DNA of 64,000 bases from positions 289,424 to 353,423 of the forward strand of contig NZ_LGJH01000165.1 in NCBI RefSeq assembly GCF_001298105.1, given 5' to 3'. This stretch comes from Novosphingobium sp. ST904. GTDB taxonomy: Bacteria; Pseudomonadota; Alphaproteobacteria; Sphingomonadales; Sphingomonadaceae. The position numbers and the translations under genes were made by a program. The stretch's first letter is position 1. Each line of letters begins with the position of its first letter. The notes under the pieces were generated by a model. The model did not search any database and was not told the origin of the DNA. It was given only the letters and a program-made list of their open reading frames with translations. Positions 38,861 through 47,157 of this stretch are shown here, one piece after another.

Positions 38861-39288
38861 GCCGCGAACCCTTGCGCCCGCGCGAAACCTATCGCCACTT
38901 CACACCGATCACCACGCGCTGGCACGACAACGACGTCTACGGCCACGTCAACAATGTGGTCTACTATTCGTGGTTCGACACTGCCGTGAACGCATGGTTG
39001 ATCGAGGCAGGCCTGCTCGATGTCGAGAACGGCAATCCGATCGGCCTCGTCGTCGAAACCGGCTGCCGCTACGCCGCTTCGGTGCAGTTCCCGCAGAAAC
39101 TGGAAGTCGGCATCCGCGTCGCCAGACTGGGTTCGAGCAGTGTCACCTACCACCTCGGCATCTTCGTGGAAGGTGCGGGAGCAGCGGCCGCCGAGGGGCA
39201 TTTCACGCATGTCTACGTCGATCGCGACAGTCGCAGGCCGGCGCCCTTGCCAGAGGAGTGGCGAATGCTGCTTGAAACGATAGCTTGA
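38857..39288 (+). CDS. acyl-CoA thioesterase, hotdog fold (4HBT family)
   Basis: Cytoplasmic hydrolase of CoA thioesters. The active-site region is RWHDNDVYGHVNNVVYYSWFD, with the Asp and the HVNN turn of 4-hydroxybenzoyl-CoA thioesterase-like enzymes. At 143 aa it is complete. It is the last gene of the coupled series from 35686, its ATG overlapping the stop of the alcohol dehydrogenase, and may release dead-end acyl-CoAs. The stop codon lies inside a 6-5-6 palindrome (39285-39301). Confidence 0.87.
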   Translation: MSREPLRPRETYRHFTPITTRWHDNDVYGHVNNVVYYSWFDTAVNAWLIEAGLLDVENGNPIGLVVETGCRYAASVQFPQKLEVGIRVARLGSSSVTYHLGIFVEGAGAAAAEGHFTHVYVDRDSRRPAPLPEEWRMLLETIA

Positions 39289-39301
39289 TATTGATTATCA
39301 A
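39285..39301. promoter_or_regulatory. TTGATA-N5-TATCAA palindrome between thioesterase and fumC
   Basis: Perfect 6-bp arms overlapping the thioesterase stop codon, 89 bases before the fumC start, in a short AT-rich patch. It could be an operator for fumC or simply part of its promoter. Confidence 0.4.
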
Positions 39302-39389
39302 AAGCAAATTGGTTGCATCCTTTGCAGTGAACTCCTAACTCGGCTCAGGGCCATGTTCCCGGCCCGGCAACGAGGAGTAGGCTGCGGCC

Positions 39390-40768
39390 ATGGATATTCG
39401 TCGCGAATCCGACAGCATCGGTGAAATCGAAGTTCCCGCAGCCGCCTACTGGGGTGCGCAAACGCAGCGCAGCATCGAGAATTTCCCCTTCGCATCCAGC
39501 GAGCGCATGCCTCTTGCGATCGTGCGCGCCCTTGCGCGCGTCAAACTGGCAGCGGCACGGGTGAACCGCGCCCACGGCCTTGAAGGCGGGCTCGCCGATG
39601 CCATCGAGGCCGCCGCTGCGGAGGTGGTGGAGGGCAAGCTCGACGACCAGTTCCCGCTCGTGATCTGGCAAACCGGCAGCGGCACCCAGAGCAACATGAA
39701 CGTCAACGAGGTCATCGCCGGGCGCGCCAACGAAATCCTCAGCGGCCAGCGCGGCGGCAAGTCCCCGGTTCATCCCAATGACCACGTCAATCGCGGACAG
39801 TCCTCCAACGACAGTTTTCCAACCGCGCTTCATGTCGCGCAGTCGTGTCGATCGAGGAAGACCTCGTGCCCGCGCTGGACCGGCTCACCGCGTCGCTCGA
39901 TGCCAAGGCACAAAGCTGGCAGGACATCGTGAAGATCGGCCGCACGCACTTGCAGGATGCCACCCCGCTTACCCTCGGGCAGGAATTTTCCGGCTACGTG
40001 CAGCAGCTTCGCGATGCCTATCAACGCATCCGCGATGCCGAAAAGGGCGTGCTGCGACTGGCGCAGGGCGGTACGGCGGTCGGCACCGGCCTCAATGCCC
40101 CGGAGGGCTTCGGGCTGGCTGTCGCCGCCGATCTCGCGGAGCAGACCGGCAAGGACTTCGTCCAGGCGCCCAATACATTCGAGGCGCTCGCCAGCAATGA
40201 CGCGCTCGTCCAGCTTTCGGGTACACTCTCCACCCTCGCCGTCGCGCTCACCAAGATCGCCAACGATGTGCGGCTGCTGGGTTCAGGCCCGCGTTCCGGC
40301 CTCGGCGAACTGGATCTCCCGGCGAACGAGCCCGGCAGTTCGATCATGCCCGGCAAGGTCAATCCGACCCAGTGCGAGATGCTGACGATGGTGGCCGCGC
40401 AAGTCATCGGCAACCATCAGGCCGTCACGGTCGGCGGCCTGCAGGGCGCTTTCGAGCTTAACGTGTTCAAGCCGATGATCGGCGCCGCTGTGATCCGCTC
40501 GATCGATCTGCTCTCTACGGGCATGACCAGCTTTGCCGAACGCTGCGTGGACGGGATAGAGCCCAACCGTGCGCGTATCTCCGAACTGCTCGAACGCTCG
40601 CTGATGCTGGTGACCGCGCTTGCGCCCGAGATCGGCTACGACAATGCCGCCAAGATCGCCAAGCATGCTCATGCAAAGGGCCAGACCCTGCGCGAGGCGG
40701 CGCTGGAGCTCGAACTCGTGGACGACGCGACTTTCGACCGGCTGGTACGGCCTGAAACAATGGTCTGA
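39390..40768 (+). CDS. fumC: class II fumarate hydratase, frameshifted
   Basis: Iron-independent fumarase of the citric acid cycle. The N-terminal part carries TGSGTQSNMNVNEVIAGRAN and HPNDHVNRGQSSNDSFPTA, the C-terminal part the superfamily signature GSSIMPGKVNPTQ. The frame breaks at about 39837: GTC-GCG-GCA-GTC has lost one G; the next frame continues AVVSIEEDLVPALDRL without any other damage. Restored length is about 459 aa, as expected. A break in a central-metabolism gene this clean argues for a sequence error. It is followed by a strong stem-loop shared with the convergent kinase. Confidence 0.92.
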
Positions 40769-40798
40769 AGGAAGGACCGGTTAAGGCTATCAGCCTTC

Positions 40799-40839
40799 AG
40801 GAAGCGGCGGCGCGCTCAAGGAAAGCGCCGCCGCTTCCT
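40799..40839. terminator. bidirectional terminator between fumC and HWE kinase
   Basis: Perfect 15-bp stem AGGAAGCGGCGGCGC / GCGCCGCCGCTTCCT with an 11-base loop, followed by GTTTC on the plus strand; convergent genes lie on both sides. Confidence 0.8.
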
Positions 40840-40842
40840 GTT

Positions 40843-42297
40843 TCAGTTGTTGCCCCCGACCTCAGGCTCCTGCGGCAGCATGAGCGAAAATCGGCAGCGA
40901 AGCCCCTTCGGATCGAACTCCATCGACGACTGGCCCTTGTCGGCCGCAAAGCTGCGTTCGATCAGACGGGTACCGAACCCGCGGCGGACCGGCGGCGAGA
41001 CCATCGGGCCGCCGCTTTCAAGCCACTCGATCACCAGCCTTCTGCCGTTTTCCTCATCCAGAATTCGCCAGTTTATCGCGATTTCCCCCGAGACCGACGA
41101 CAGCGCGCCGTATTTCACGGCATTGGTCGCCAGCTCGTGCATGGCCAGCGCCATCGATACCGAGGCGTGCGGCACGAGCAGCACCGACGGGCCATCGATG
41201 CGCACCCGGTCGATGGCCGATCCTACCGCAGCCGCAACCGTGCCGCGCACCGTCACGCTCAGTTCCGCAGGTTGCCAGCTTCGTTCGGTCAACAAATCGT
41301 GCGCAACGGCGAGTGCCCGCAGCCGCCCCTCGAAAACCAGTCTCGCGTCGGCAAAGGTTTTCGGGTCGCGGAAGGACTGGGTGGCAAGGCTCTGCACGAT
41401 GGCGAGCGTGTTCTTGACCCGGTGGTTGAGTTCGTCGATCAGCAATTGCTGCCGTTCGACCGCTTCGAACTGCTCGGTAACGTCCTGACCCTGGACGAAA
41501 ATCTGTACGACCGAACCTCGCTCATCGAGGATCGGCTGATAGATGAAATCGAGATATCGATCCTCGAAACGTCCGGTCCGCTCGCTCTCCAGAGAGACCC
41601 GGGAACCGCGTCCGATATAGGGGATCCCGGTACGATAGACCTCGTCGAGCAGGTCGACGAACCCCTGCTCCACAACTTCCGGCAAACCTTCCGCCACCGT
41701 CTTGCCGATGATCGGACGGCCCGCCGTCAATTGGCGATAGGCATTGTTGGCGATAGTGAAGACGTGGTCCGGCCCATCGACGATGGCGATGAAGCCCGGT
41801 GCCTGATCGTACATCGTCTTCAGACGCTGACTTTCCGCCGCCAGGTCGCGATTACGGGCCTGCACTGCCCTAGCGCGCTCGACGACATGTTTCTCGTCCC
41901 GCAATTGCCGCAGCCCGTGAAGTTCGGTCACGTCGACAGTGTGCTGTAGAATATGCGCCACCTGCCCGTCGCTGCCGAACAGGGGGGTGTGGGTTGCACT
42001 CCAGTAGCGGCGCTCCATTCCGCCATCGGCACGCGGTATGTCGTAACGAACAAAGGCCAGTTCGTCGGCGCAGGCCGTCTCAAGCACCCTCTCGAAGGAA
42101 GCCTTGAGCATCTCATGACTTTCCGACCCCGGCTCGCTCGGGAAAGCCTCGAAAATGCCCAGGCCGGTCAGTTCCTCCCGGCTCCGCATGGTCGCGCGCG
42201 AATAGGCATCGTTCAGCCAGGCAATATCGAGATTGCGGTCAACGACGATGTAGGGGTTGGGAGAAAGCGCGAAGAGCGCCTCGAAATCGATGGACAA
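40843..42297 (-). CDS. PAS-domain HWE-family sensor histidine kinase
   Basis: Soluble sensor kinase: no membrane segment is visible. Two PAS domains (about residues 1-130 and 150-275; LSPNPYIVVDRNLDIAWLND and APGFIAIVDGPDHVFTIANN) precede an HWE kinase core with phosphoacceptor LNHRVKNTLAIVQSLA, the N-box MALAMHELATNAVKYGA and a glycine loop RRGFGTRLIERSF. Such kinases often sense light or redox and act in the alphaproteobacterial general stress response through a PhyR-type partner; no flavin-binding Cys motif is evident and no regulator adjoins it. Length 484 aa. Confidence 0.9.
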   Translation of the reverse strand: MSIDFEALFALSPNPYIVVDRNLDIAWLNDAYSRATMRSREELTGLGIFEAFPSEPGSESHEMLKASFERVLETACADELAFVRYDIPRADGGMERRYWSATHTPLFGSDGQVAHILQHTVDVTELHGLRQLRDEKHVVERARAVQARNRDLAAESQRLKTMYDQAPGFIAIVDGPDHVFTIANNAYRQLTAGRPIIGKTVAEGLPEVVEQGFVDLLDEVYRTGIPYIGRGSRVSLESERTGRFEDRYLDFIYQPILDERGSVVQIFVQGQDVTEQFEAVERQQLLIDELNHRVKNTLAIVQSLATQSFRDPKTFADARLVFEGRLRALAVAHDLLTERSWQPAELSVTVRGTVAAAVGSAIDRVRIDGPSVLLVPHASVSMALAMHELATNAVKYGALSSVSGEIAINWRILDEENGRRLVIEWLESGGPMVSPPVRRGFGTRLIERSFAADKGQSSMEFDPKGLRCRFSLMLPQEPEVGGNN

Positions 42298-42370
42298 TCA
42301 GGGCTCCATGCCTTCACGAAGAGCCCGTGCGCCCCGCGACGACAAGCACTGCGCCGAGCCCGGTTCCAAG

Positions 42371-43726
42371 TCAATCGGCTGCGATCCGTGTACCGGCGCC
42401 GCCTTGCCGCGAGGCAAGGTACATCAACAGCGCGCCGAGCGGTCCGAAGGCCGCCGCCATCGTCGTCAGCGAGAGATTGAGGCCGTGAGCGCCGTAGACG
42501 CGATCGGTGAGCAATCCGACCATGACCGAGCCGAATGCCCCGCCGGTGAGATTTACGAGCGCCATGTACAGCCCGGTGTAGAGCCCTCGCAAGGTGGGCG
42601 GCACCACCGCAACGATCAGCACGAAGATCGAGGCGACCGATATCGAGCTCACGAACAGGTTCACGTAGGACATCGCCACTGCAAGCTGCACCGTGGGCAC
42701 GATCGGGCCGACCAGCGTGGTCACGGCCAGCACCGCCATCGACGAGAAGCTGAGGTAGTAGGCCGCCCTGTCGCCGAAGCGGGAGCGCAGCCACTTGTAA
42801 TAGGGATGAACCGCAAGGCACCCTGCGATGCCGCCCAGCAGGAAGGCGGGACCATATGTGGTCGCCACCAGACCGGGGGTCATTTCGTAGGAACGCATGA
42901 GCATCGCCGGGTACCAGTTCAGCAACCCGTAGTTGTTCATCGACCATGACACGATGCCGAGCGCCAGCAGCACGATGAGCTTGCGGTTGGCGCGGGCGAA
43001 GGCAAGGGCTTCCCCCTTGGCGGGCGCCGCGCGCTGTCCGCCGCCACGCTCTTCCCTGACGGATGACTGGACCAGCAGCGCCACGAACAGCCCCGGCACG
43101 GCCAGTAGCAGGAACACCACGCGCCAGGGCTCCGCGCTGTCGATGAAGGGCAGGTCGTATGGCCCGCCTGCGGCAAACCGGGTGAGCAGATGCGCGCCCA
43201 GCATCATGGCCATGCCGCCGCCAACGTAGAGCCCGGTGGTGAACAGCCCGATCGGCTTCTGCACCTTGTCCTGCGGGAAACGGCTTGAAATGATGCCGAT
43301 CGCCGCCGGATTGAGCCCCGCCTCACCCACGCCGACAAACATGCGGGCAATAAACAGGGTGACGAAACCGGTGGCGAGGCCGCTCGCAGCCGTAGCGACG
43401 GACCAGACGAGGATGCAGGCGGCCAGGATTGTCACTCGCCGTCCCCGATCGAGCATGCGCCCGATGAAGACACCCCCGAAGACATAGAGCACGGCGAAAG
43501 CCATACCCGTCACCGCGCCCAGTTCCGCATCGGATAGCGAGAGATCGGCCTTGATGTCCTCCACCAGGAAACTGAGGATCACCCGGTCGATATAGCCGAG
43601 CACCGAAACCGAGAAGAGAATGGCGACGACGTACCAGTCGTAGGCGCCGGCGGTCCTGGGACCGGATGCCGCTGGCGACGCCTCTTCGATCGTCATCGTC
43701 GCTGTCATTTCCTCGATCTCCCGCAT
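42371..43726 (-). CDS. MFS transporter
   Basis: Twelve-helix major facilitator permease, probably uptake of an organic acid or aromatic compound. The first helix is AILFSVSVLGYIDRVILSFL, the loop 2-3 signature IGRMLDRGRRVTI is clear, and helix 5 carries GVGEAGLNPAAIGIISSRF, resembling the spinster/hexuronate-like groups common in sphingomonad catabolic clusters. Several ATGs lie within the first 11 codons, so the exact start is uncertain. It precedes an enoyl-CoA hydratase and SDR genes on the same strand, consistent with import of their substrate. Length is about 451 aa. Confidence 0.88.
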   Translation of the reverse strand: MREIEEMTATMTIEEASPAASGPRTAGAYDWYVVAILFSVSVLGYIDRVILSFLVEDIKADLSLSDAELGAVTGMAFAVLYVFGGVFIGRMLDRGRRVTILAACILVWSVATAASGLATGFVTLFIARMFVGVGEAGLNPAAIGIISSRFPQDKVQKPIGLFTTGLYVGGGMAMMLGAHLLTRFAAGGPYDLPFIDSAEPWRVVFLLLAVPGLFVALLVQSSVREERGGGQRAAPAKGEALAFARANRKLIVLLALGIVSWSMNNYGLLNWYPAMLMRSYEMTPGLVATTYGPAFLLGGIAGCLAVHPYYKWLRSRFGDRAAYYLSFSSMAVLAVTTLVGPIVPTVQLAVAMSYVNLFVSSISVASIFVLIVAVVPPTLRGLYTGLYMALVNLTGGAFGSVMVGLLTDRVYGAHGLNLSLTTMAAAFGPLGALLMYLASRQGGAGTRIAAD

Positions 43727-43750
43727 CTTCTTTATCGTTTTCGGGCGACC

Positions 43751-44509
43751 TTAGCGGCCCTGGAACACCGGCTGGCGCTTTTCCCGGAAGGCGGCAATCG
43801 CCTCCTTCGAATCTTCCGACTTCGAAAGCTTGTGCGTGTTGTTCTGCTCGTAGCGATAGCCGTCGCGCAGGGTCATGTTCTCGATCGTGCGCATGGAATC
43901 CTTGGCGAGGCGGGTTGCCATCGGGCTCTTCGAAGCGATGGTCCGGGCCATGTCCATGACCCAGGGCATCAGTTCGTCCTGCGGCAGGCAGGCCTCGATC
44001 ACACCGCGCCGGTAGAGTTCGGCGGCAGGCGCCCGCCAGCCGGTCAACATCATGCGGCGGGCCATCGAATGCGGCAGGATACGCGCGGCATGTTTCCCGC
44101 CGCCCATCAGGCCCACGTCGACCTCAGGCAGCCCGAACACCGCATTTTCGGACGCCACGATGATGTCGCAGCTCGCGGCAAGCCCCAGTCCGCCGCCCAG
44201 AGCCGGGCCATTGACGGCAGCGATCACCGGCTTGTTGCATTCGATGATCGCATAGCTGGATTCCCGCACCGCGCGGTTCCGCTTCCAGGTTGAACCCGGT
44301 GCTGACAGGTCGGGGCGGTTCTTGAGATCGGCCCCGGCGGAAAAGCACTTGCCCGCGCCCGTCAACACCGCGACGCGCACGTCGTCGCGATCGCTGATCT
44401 CGTCGAAGGCATCGGCAAGGCCGTGGATCATTTCCATCGACTGGGCATTGACCGGCGCATTGTCCATGGTGACCACGGCGACATGGTCGGCAACTTCAAG
44501 TCTGATCAT
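43751..44509 (-). CDS. enoyl-CoA hydratase/isomerase family protein
   Basis: Crotonase-fold enzyme. The start at 44509 (MIRLEVADHVAVVTMDNAPV) is chosen because the long upstream extension of the frame is not protein-like. Oxyanion-hole phrases are GAGKCFSAGADLKNRPDL and NGPALGGGLGLAASCDIIV; a Glu is present in VFGLPEVDVGLMGGGKHAAR. The ending KEAIAAFREKRQPVFQGR is standard. At 252 aa it is complete. It lies 24 bases upstream of the MFS gene on the same strand and 103 bases after the fused SDR gene, so all three are probably one operon. Confidence 0.9.
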   Translation of the reverse strand: MIRLEVADHVAVVTMDNAPVNAQSMEMIHGLADAFDEISDRDDVRVAVLTGAGKCFSAGADLKNRPDLSAPGSTWKRNRAVRESSYAIIECNKPVIAAVNGPALGGGLGLAASCDIIVASENAVFGLPEVDVGLMGGGKHAARILPHSMARRMMLTGWRAPAAELYRRGVIEACLPQDELMPWVMDMARTIASKSPMATRLAKDSMRTIENMTLRDGYRYEQNNTHKLSKSEDSKEAIAAFREKRQPVFQGR

Positions 44510-44612
44510 CTTCCAGCATCCTCTGTTCCGCCCGCCATCAGACCTCAGGACGCCACCTTCCGTCGCGCTTCCGAACCTGCGGAGCGGGTTAATTCCATAT
44601 GCGATTGAAGGC

Positions 44613-46160
44613 TCACTCGACCTCGGCCGCATCACCGGCGTCGCCGAAGGCGGACCAGCCGCCATCCACCGGCACGATCGCTCCGGTGAGGTAGGACGCA
44701 CGTGGTCCGGCAAGGAACGCGATAGCCTCGGCGATCTCCGCAGGATCGCCCAGCCGGCCCAGCGGAACCCGGCGGCGAACAGGGCGCAGCGACCGCTTGC
44801 CCTCTGCCTCCAGCGCGGAAACGCCGGGCGTCGCGATATAGCCGGGGGCAACGGCATTCACCCGCACGCCGCACGCCGCCCATTCGCAGGCCAGGGAACG
44901 CGTCATCGCTTCCACCCCGGCCTTCGCGCCGCAATAGGCATTGCGCCGGGGCAAGCCTCCGCGCGCTGCTATCGAGGACATGTTGACGATTGCGCCGCCA
45001 CCATTGCGGGCCATCACCCTCGCCGCGGCCCGCGCCAACCGGAAGGGCGCCATGAGGTTTACGGCAAGGCTAAGGTCGAACGCAGCCAGCGTCTGGTCTA
45101 CCGTGGGCAGGAAATCGTCGGCGATCGCAGCGTTGTTGACCAGTACGTCGATGCGCTCGTGACTTTCGGCAATCCCGGCGATCGCGGACTCCACGGCTTC
45201 GCCGTCCGTAATGTCGAGCACATGGCCCACGCGCCCGGACGGCAGCGCGGCAACAGCGCTCTCGTCACGGTCCAGCACGATGACCCGGGCGCCTTCGGCT
45301 TCGAAGCGATCCGCCGTCGCGGCGCCGATGCCCCTCGCGCCCCCTGTAATGACGACCACGCGCTGCGAAGGCGGGTCAGCTTGCGGTGCAGGACCGGTCG
45401 CTGCGGCATCGGAACCGCCGTAGACGCCGTAACCGCCATCGGCGACCACGCTTGCGCCGGTGACATAGCGATTTCCCGCCAGCCAGTAGACCGCCTCGCC
45501 GATCTCCTCCGGCATGGCCATGCGGCCCAGCGGCACCCGCCGCGCCACCGCCGAGGTATCGACTTTGCCTTCCGCCACCAGAGAGGCGACGATCTCGGTC
45601 TCGACATAGCCCGGGAGCACCGCGTTGACGCGCACGCCGCCATGCGCCCACTCGCACGCCAGCGCCCGGGTGAAGCCCAGCAATGCCGACTTCGACATGG
45701 CATAGGCAGCGCGCCCGGGGATCGTCAGAAACGCGATCAGAGAAGAGAGATTGATGATGCAACCCTCTCCCTGCCGCAACATGGCCCGGCCCGCTTCACG
45801 CGCGGCGAGATAGCTTCCGGTCAGGTTGACCCGCAGGAGGCGCTCGGCAGTTGCCATGTCGATATCAAGCGCGGACCGGCCTTCCGGATCGACGATCCCG
45901 GCATTGTTGACCAATACGTCCACCCGGCCATGCCGCGCGAGAACCGCCGAGATTCCCGCAACGATGCTGCTCTCCTCCGCCATATCCATGACCAGGGCGG
46001 AATGCGGCGCCCCCAGTGCCCGCGCCGCCTTAGATACGGCGCCTTCGTCCCGGTCCGCCAGCACCACGATATCCCCGCGCGAGGCGAAAAGGCGGGCCGT
46101 GGCAAGGCCGATCCCGGCTCCTGCGCCCGTGATGACGATGATCCTCGATGGCAATGGCAT
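44613..46160 (-). CDS. tandem short-chain dehydrogenase/reductase fusion (two full SDR domains)
   Basis: About 515 aa, twice the size of a normal SDR. Domain 1 (about 1-250) has the nucleotide loop TGAGAGIGLATA, NNAG, catalytic Ser in INLSSLIAF and Tyr-Lys in AAYAMSKSAL. Domain 2 (about 263-510) has TGGARGIGAATA, NNAA, Ser in VNMSSIAARG and Tyr-Lys in NAYCGAKAG. Both keep complete catalytic triads, so each may be active, perhaps on successive steps or on two substrates. The Pro/Gln-rich stretch between them (about 250-262) is a linker. The start at 46160 excludes a non-homologous upstream extension. NAD(H) is suggested by acidic residues after strand 2. Confidence 0.9.
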   Translation of the reverse strand: MPLPSRIIVITGAGAGIGLATARLFASRGDIVVLADRDEGAVSKAARALGAPHSALVMDMAEESSIVAGISAVLARHGRVDVLVNNAGIVDPEGRSALDIDMATAERLLRVNLTGSYLAAREAGRAMLRQGEGCIINLSSLIAFLTIPGRAAYAMSKSALLGFTRALACEWAHGGVRVNAVLPGYVETEIVASLVAEGKVDTSAVARRVPLGRMAMPEEIGEAVYWLAGNRYVTGASVVADGGYGVYGGSDAAATGPAPQADPPSQRVVVITGGARGIGAATADRFEAEGARVIVLDRDESAVAALPSGRVGHVLDITDGEAVESAIAGIAESHERIDVLVNNAAIADDFLPTVDQTLAAFDLSLAVNLMAPFRLARAAARVMARNGGGAIVNMSSIAARGGLPRRNAYCGAKAGVEAMTRSLACEWAACGVRVNAVAPGYIATPGVSALEAEGKRSLRPVRRRVPLGRLGDPAEIAEAIAFLAGPRASYLTGAIVPVDGGWSAFGDAGDAAEVE

Positions 46161-46274
46161 CTGCGCGTTCTCCCATGGCTTCCGGTCTCGGGCCGGCTTC
46201 GTGGTACGGTCGTGAAATAAGGGCCAAGCATTTGCCGGAGACGCCCTCAATCGCGGGTGCCGTCCGCTGCCGCC

Positions 46275-46290
46275 TATCACCTATGCGATA
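46275..46290. promoter_or_regulatory. TATCAC-N4-GCGATA inverted half-sites between divergent SDR genes
   Basis: Imperfect palindrome in the 207-base divergent region between the fused SDR gene and the next SDR. The GTGATA half recurs at 51226 and 51269. Confidence 0.35.
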
Positions 46291-46367
46291 AGCCGCCCTG
46301 CCCTGCGCCCCGCTTTGGCCGCGCCCACGCCGGCCATTAAGCGCCGGGGGAAAGGACGGAGAAGATC

Positions 46368-47123
46368 ATGTCGGAAAGACTTTCAGGACGGGTAGCTCTC
46401 GTAACCGGCGCCTCGCGCGGTTTGGGACGGGCTATCGCCGAACTCTACGCTGCGCAGGGAGCTGCGGTTGCCGTGCTCGATCTCAAGGAGCACTGGGCGC
46501 AGACGGTGGTGGACGGGATTGTCGCACGCGGCGGACGCGGCATCGCGGTCGGCTGTGACGTATCGGATCGAGAGGCGGTACAAGCCGCCGTCAGCCGCAC
46601 CGTGAACGAGCTGGGCGGACTCGACGTGGTGGTGAGCAGCGCGATGTGGAACCGCTATGAACCGATAGCCGATATCGCTCCCGAGACACTGGCCCGCATG
46701 TCCGGCGTCGGCTTCGACGGGATCGTCTGGATTATCCAGGCTGCCGCGCCGCACATGAGCGCGAAGGGAGCCTCCATCATCAACATTGCCTCGGTCTCGG
46801 CGCTCAAGGGCATGAAGAACGCGTTGCTCTACTGCGGCATCAAGGCGGGCGTCGGCGGATTGACGCGTGCCGCTGCGGTCGAGCTGGGTGCCCAAGGCAT
46901 CCGGGTGAACGCCATCGCGCCTGCCACCGTGGCGACCGAAGGGGTCAAGTCGATGCTGGATGCAGAGGCGCTGGCCGAACGCGCCGCGCGCATTCCGCTC
47001 GGACGACTGGGCGAAGTGGAGGATATCGCCAATACCGCACTGTGGCTGGCATCCGAGGAATCCGCCTTCGTCAACGGACAGATGATTACCGTGGACGGTG
47101 GCCTGGCCAACGGCATTCTATGA
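46368..47123 (+). CDS. SDR-family oxidoreductase
   Basis: Classical SDR: nucleotide loop TGASRGLGRAIAEL, catalytic Tyr-Lys in LLYCGIKAGVG and Ser in INIASVSALKG. Where most family members read NNAG it has VVSSAMWN, an unusual replacement of the structural Asn-Asn-Ala-Gly, so catalysis may be altered. The C-terminal phrase FVNGQMITVDGGLANG is standard. Length 251 aa; the ATG follows GGACGGAG. It is divergent from the tandem SDR gene and convergent with the acyl-CoA dehydrogenase, with a small shared stem-loop after the stop. Confidence 0.9.
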   Translation: MSERLSGRVALVTGASRGLGRAIAELYAAQGAAVAVLDLKEHWAQTVVDGIVARGGRGIAVGCDVSDREAVQAAVSRTVNELGGLDVVVSSAMWNRYEPIADIAPETLARMSGVGFDGIVWIIQAAAPHMSAKGASIINIASVSALKGMKNALLYCGIKAGVGGLTRAAAVELGAQGIRVNAIAPATVATEGVKSMLDAEALAERAARIPLGRLGEVEDIANTALWLASEESAFVNGQMITVDGGLANGIL

Positions 47124-47131
47124 CGCGAAAT

Positions 47132-47151
47132 GGGGCGGCTTGGGCCGCCCC
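47132..47151. terminator. small bidirectional stem-loop between convergent genes
   Basis: Perfect 8-bp stem GGGGCGGC / GCCGCCCC with a 4-base loop filling the 34-base gap between the SDR and acyl-CoA dehydrogenase stops. Confidence 0.6.
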
Positions 47152-47157
47152 GCACCA

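Noticed and set aside
44322..46220. 632-codon plus-strand open frame opposite the enoyl-CoA hydratase and tandem SDR genes
   Set aside because: Antisense to genes with complete catalytic motifs; low-complexity His/Arg/Gly composition.
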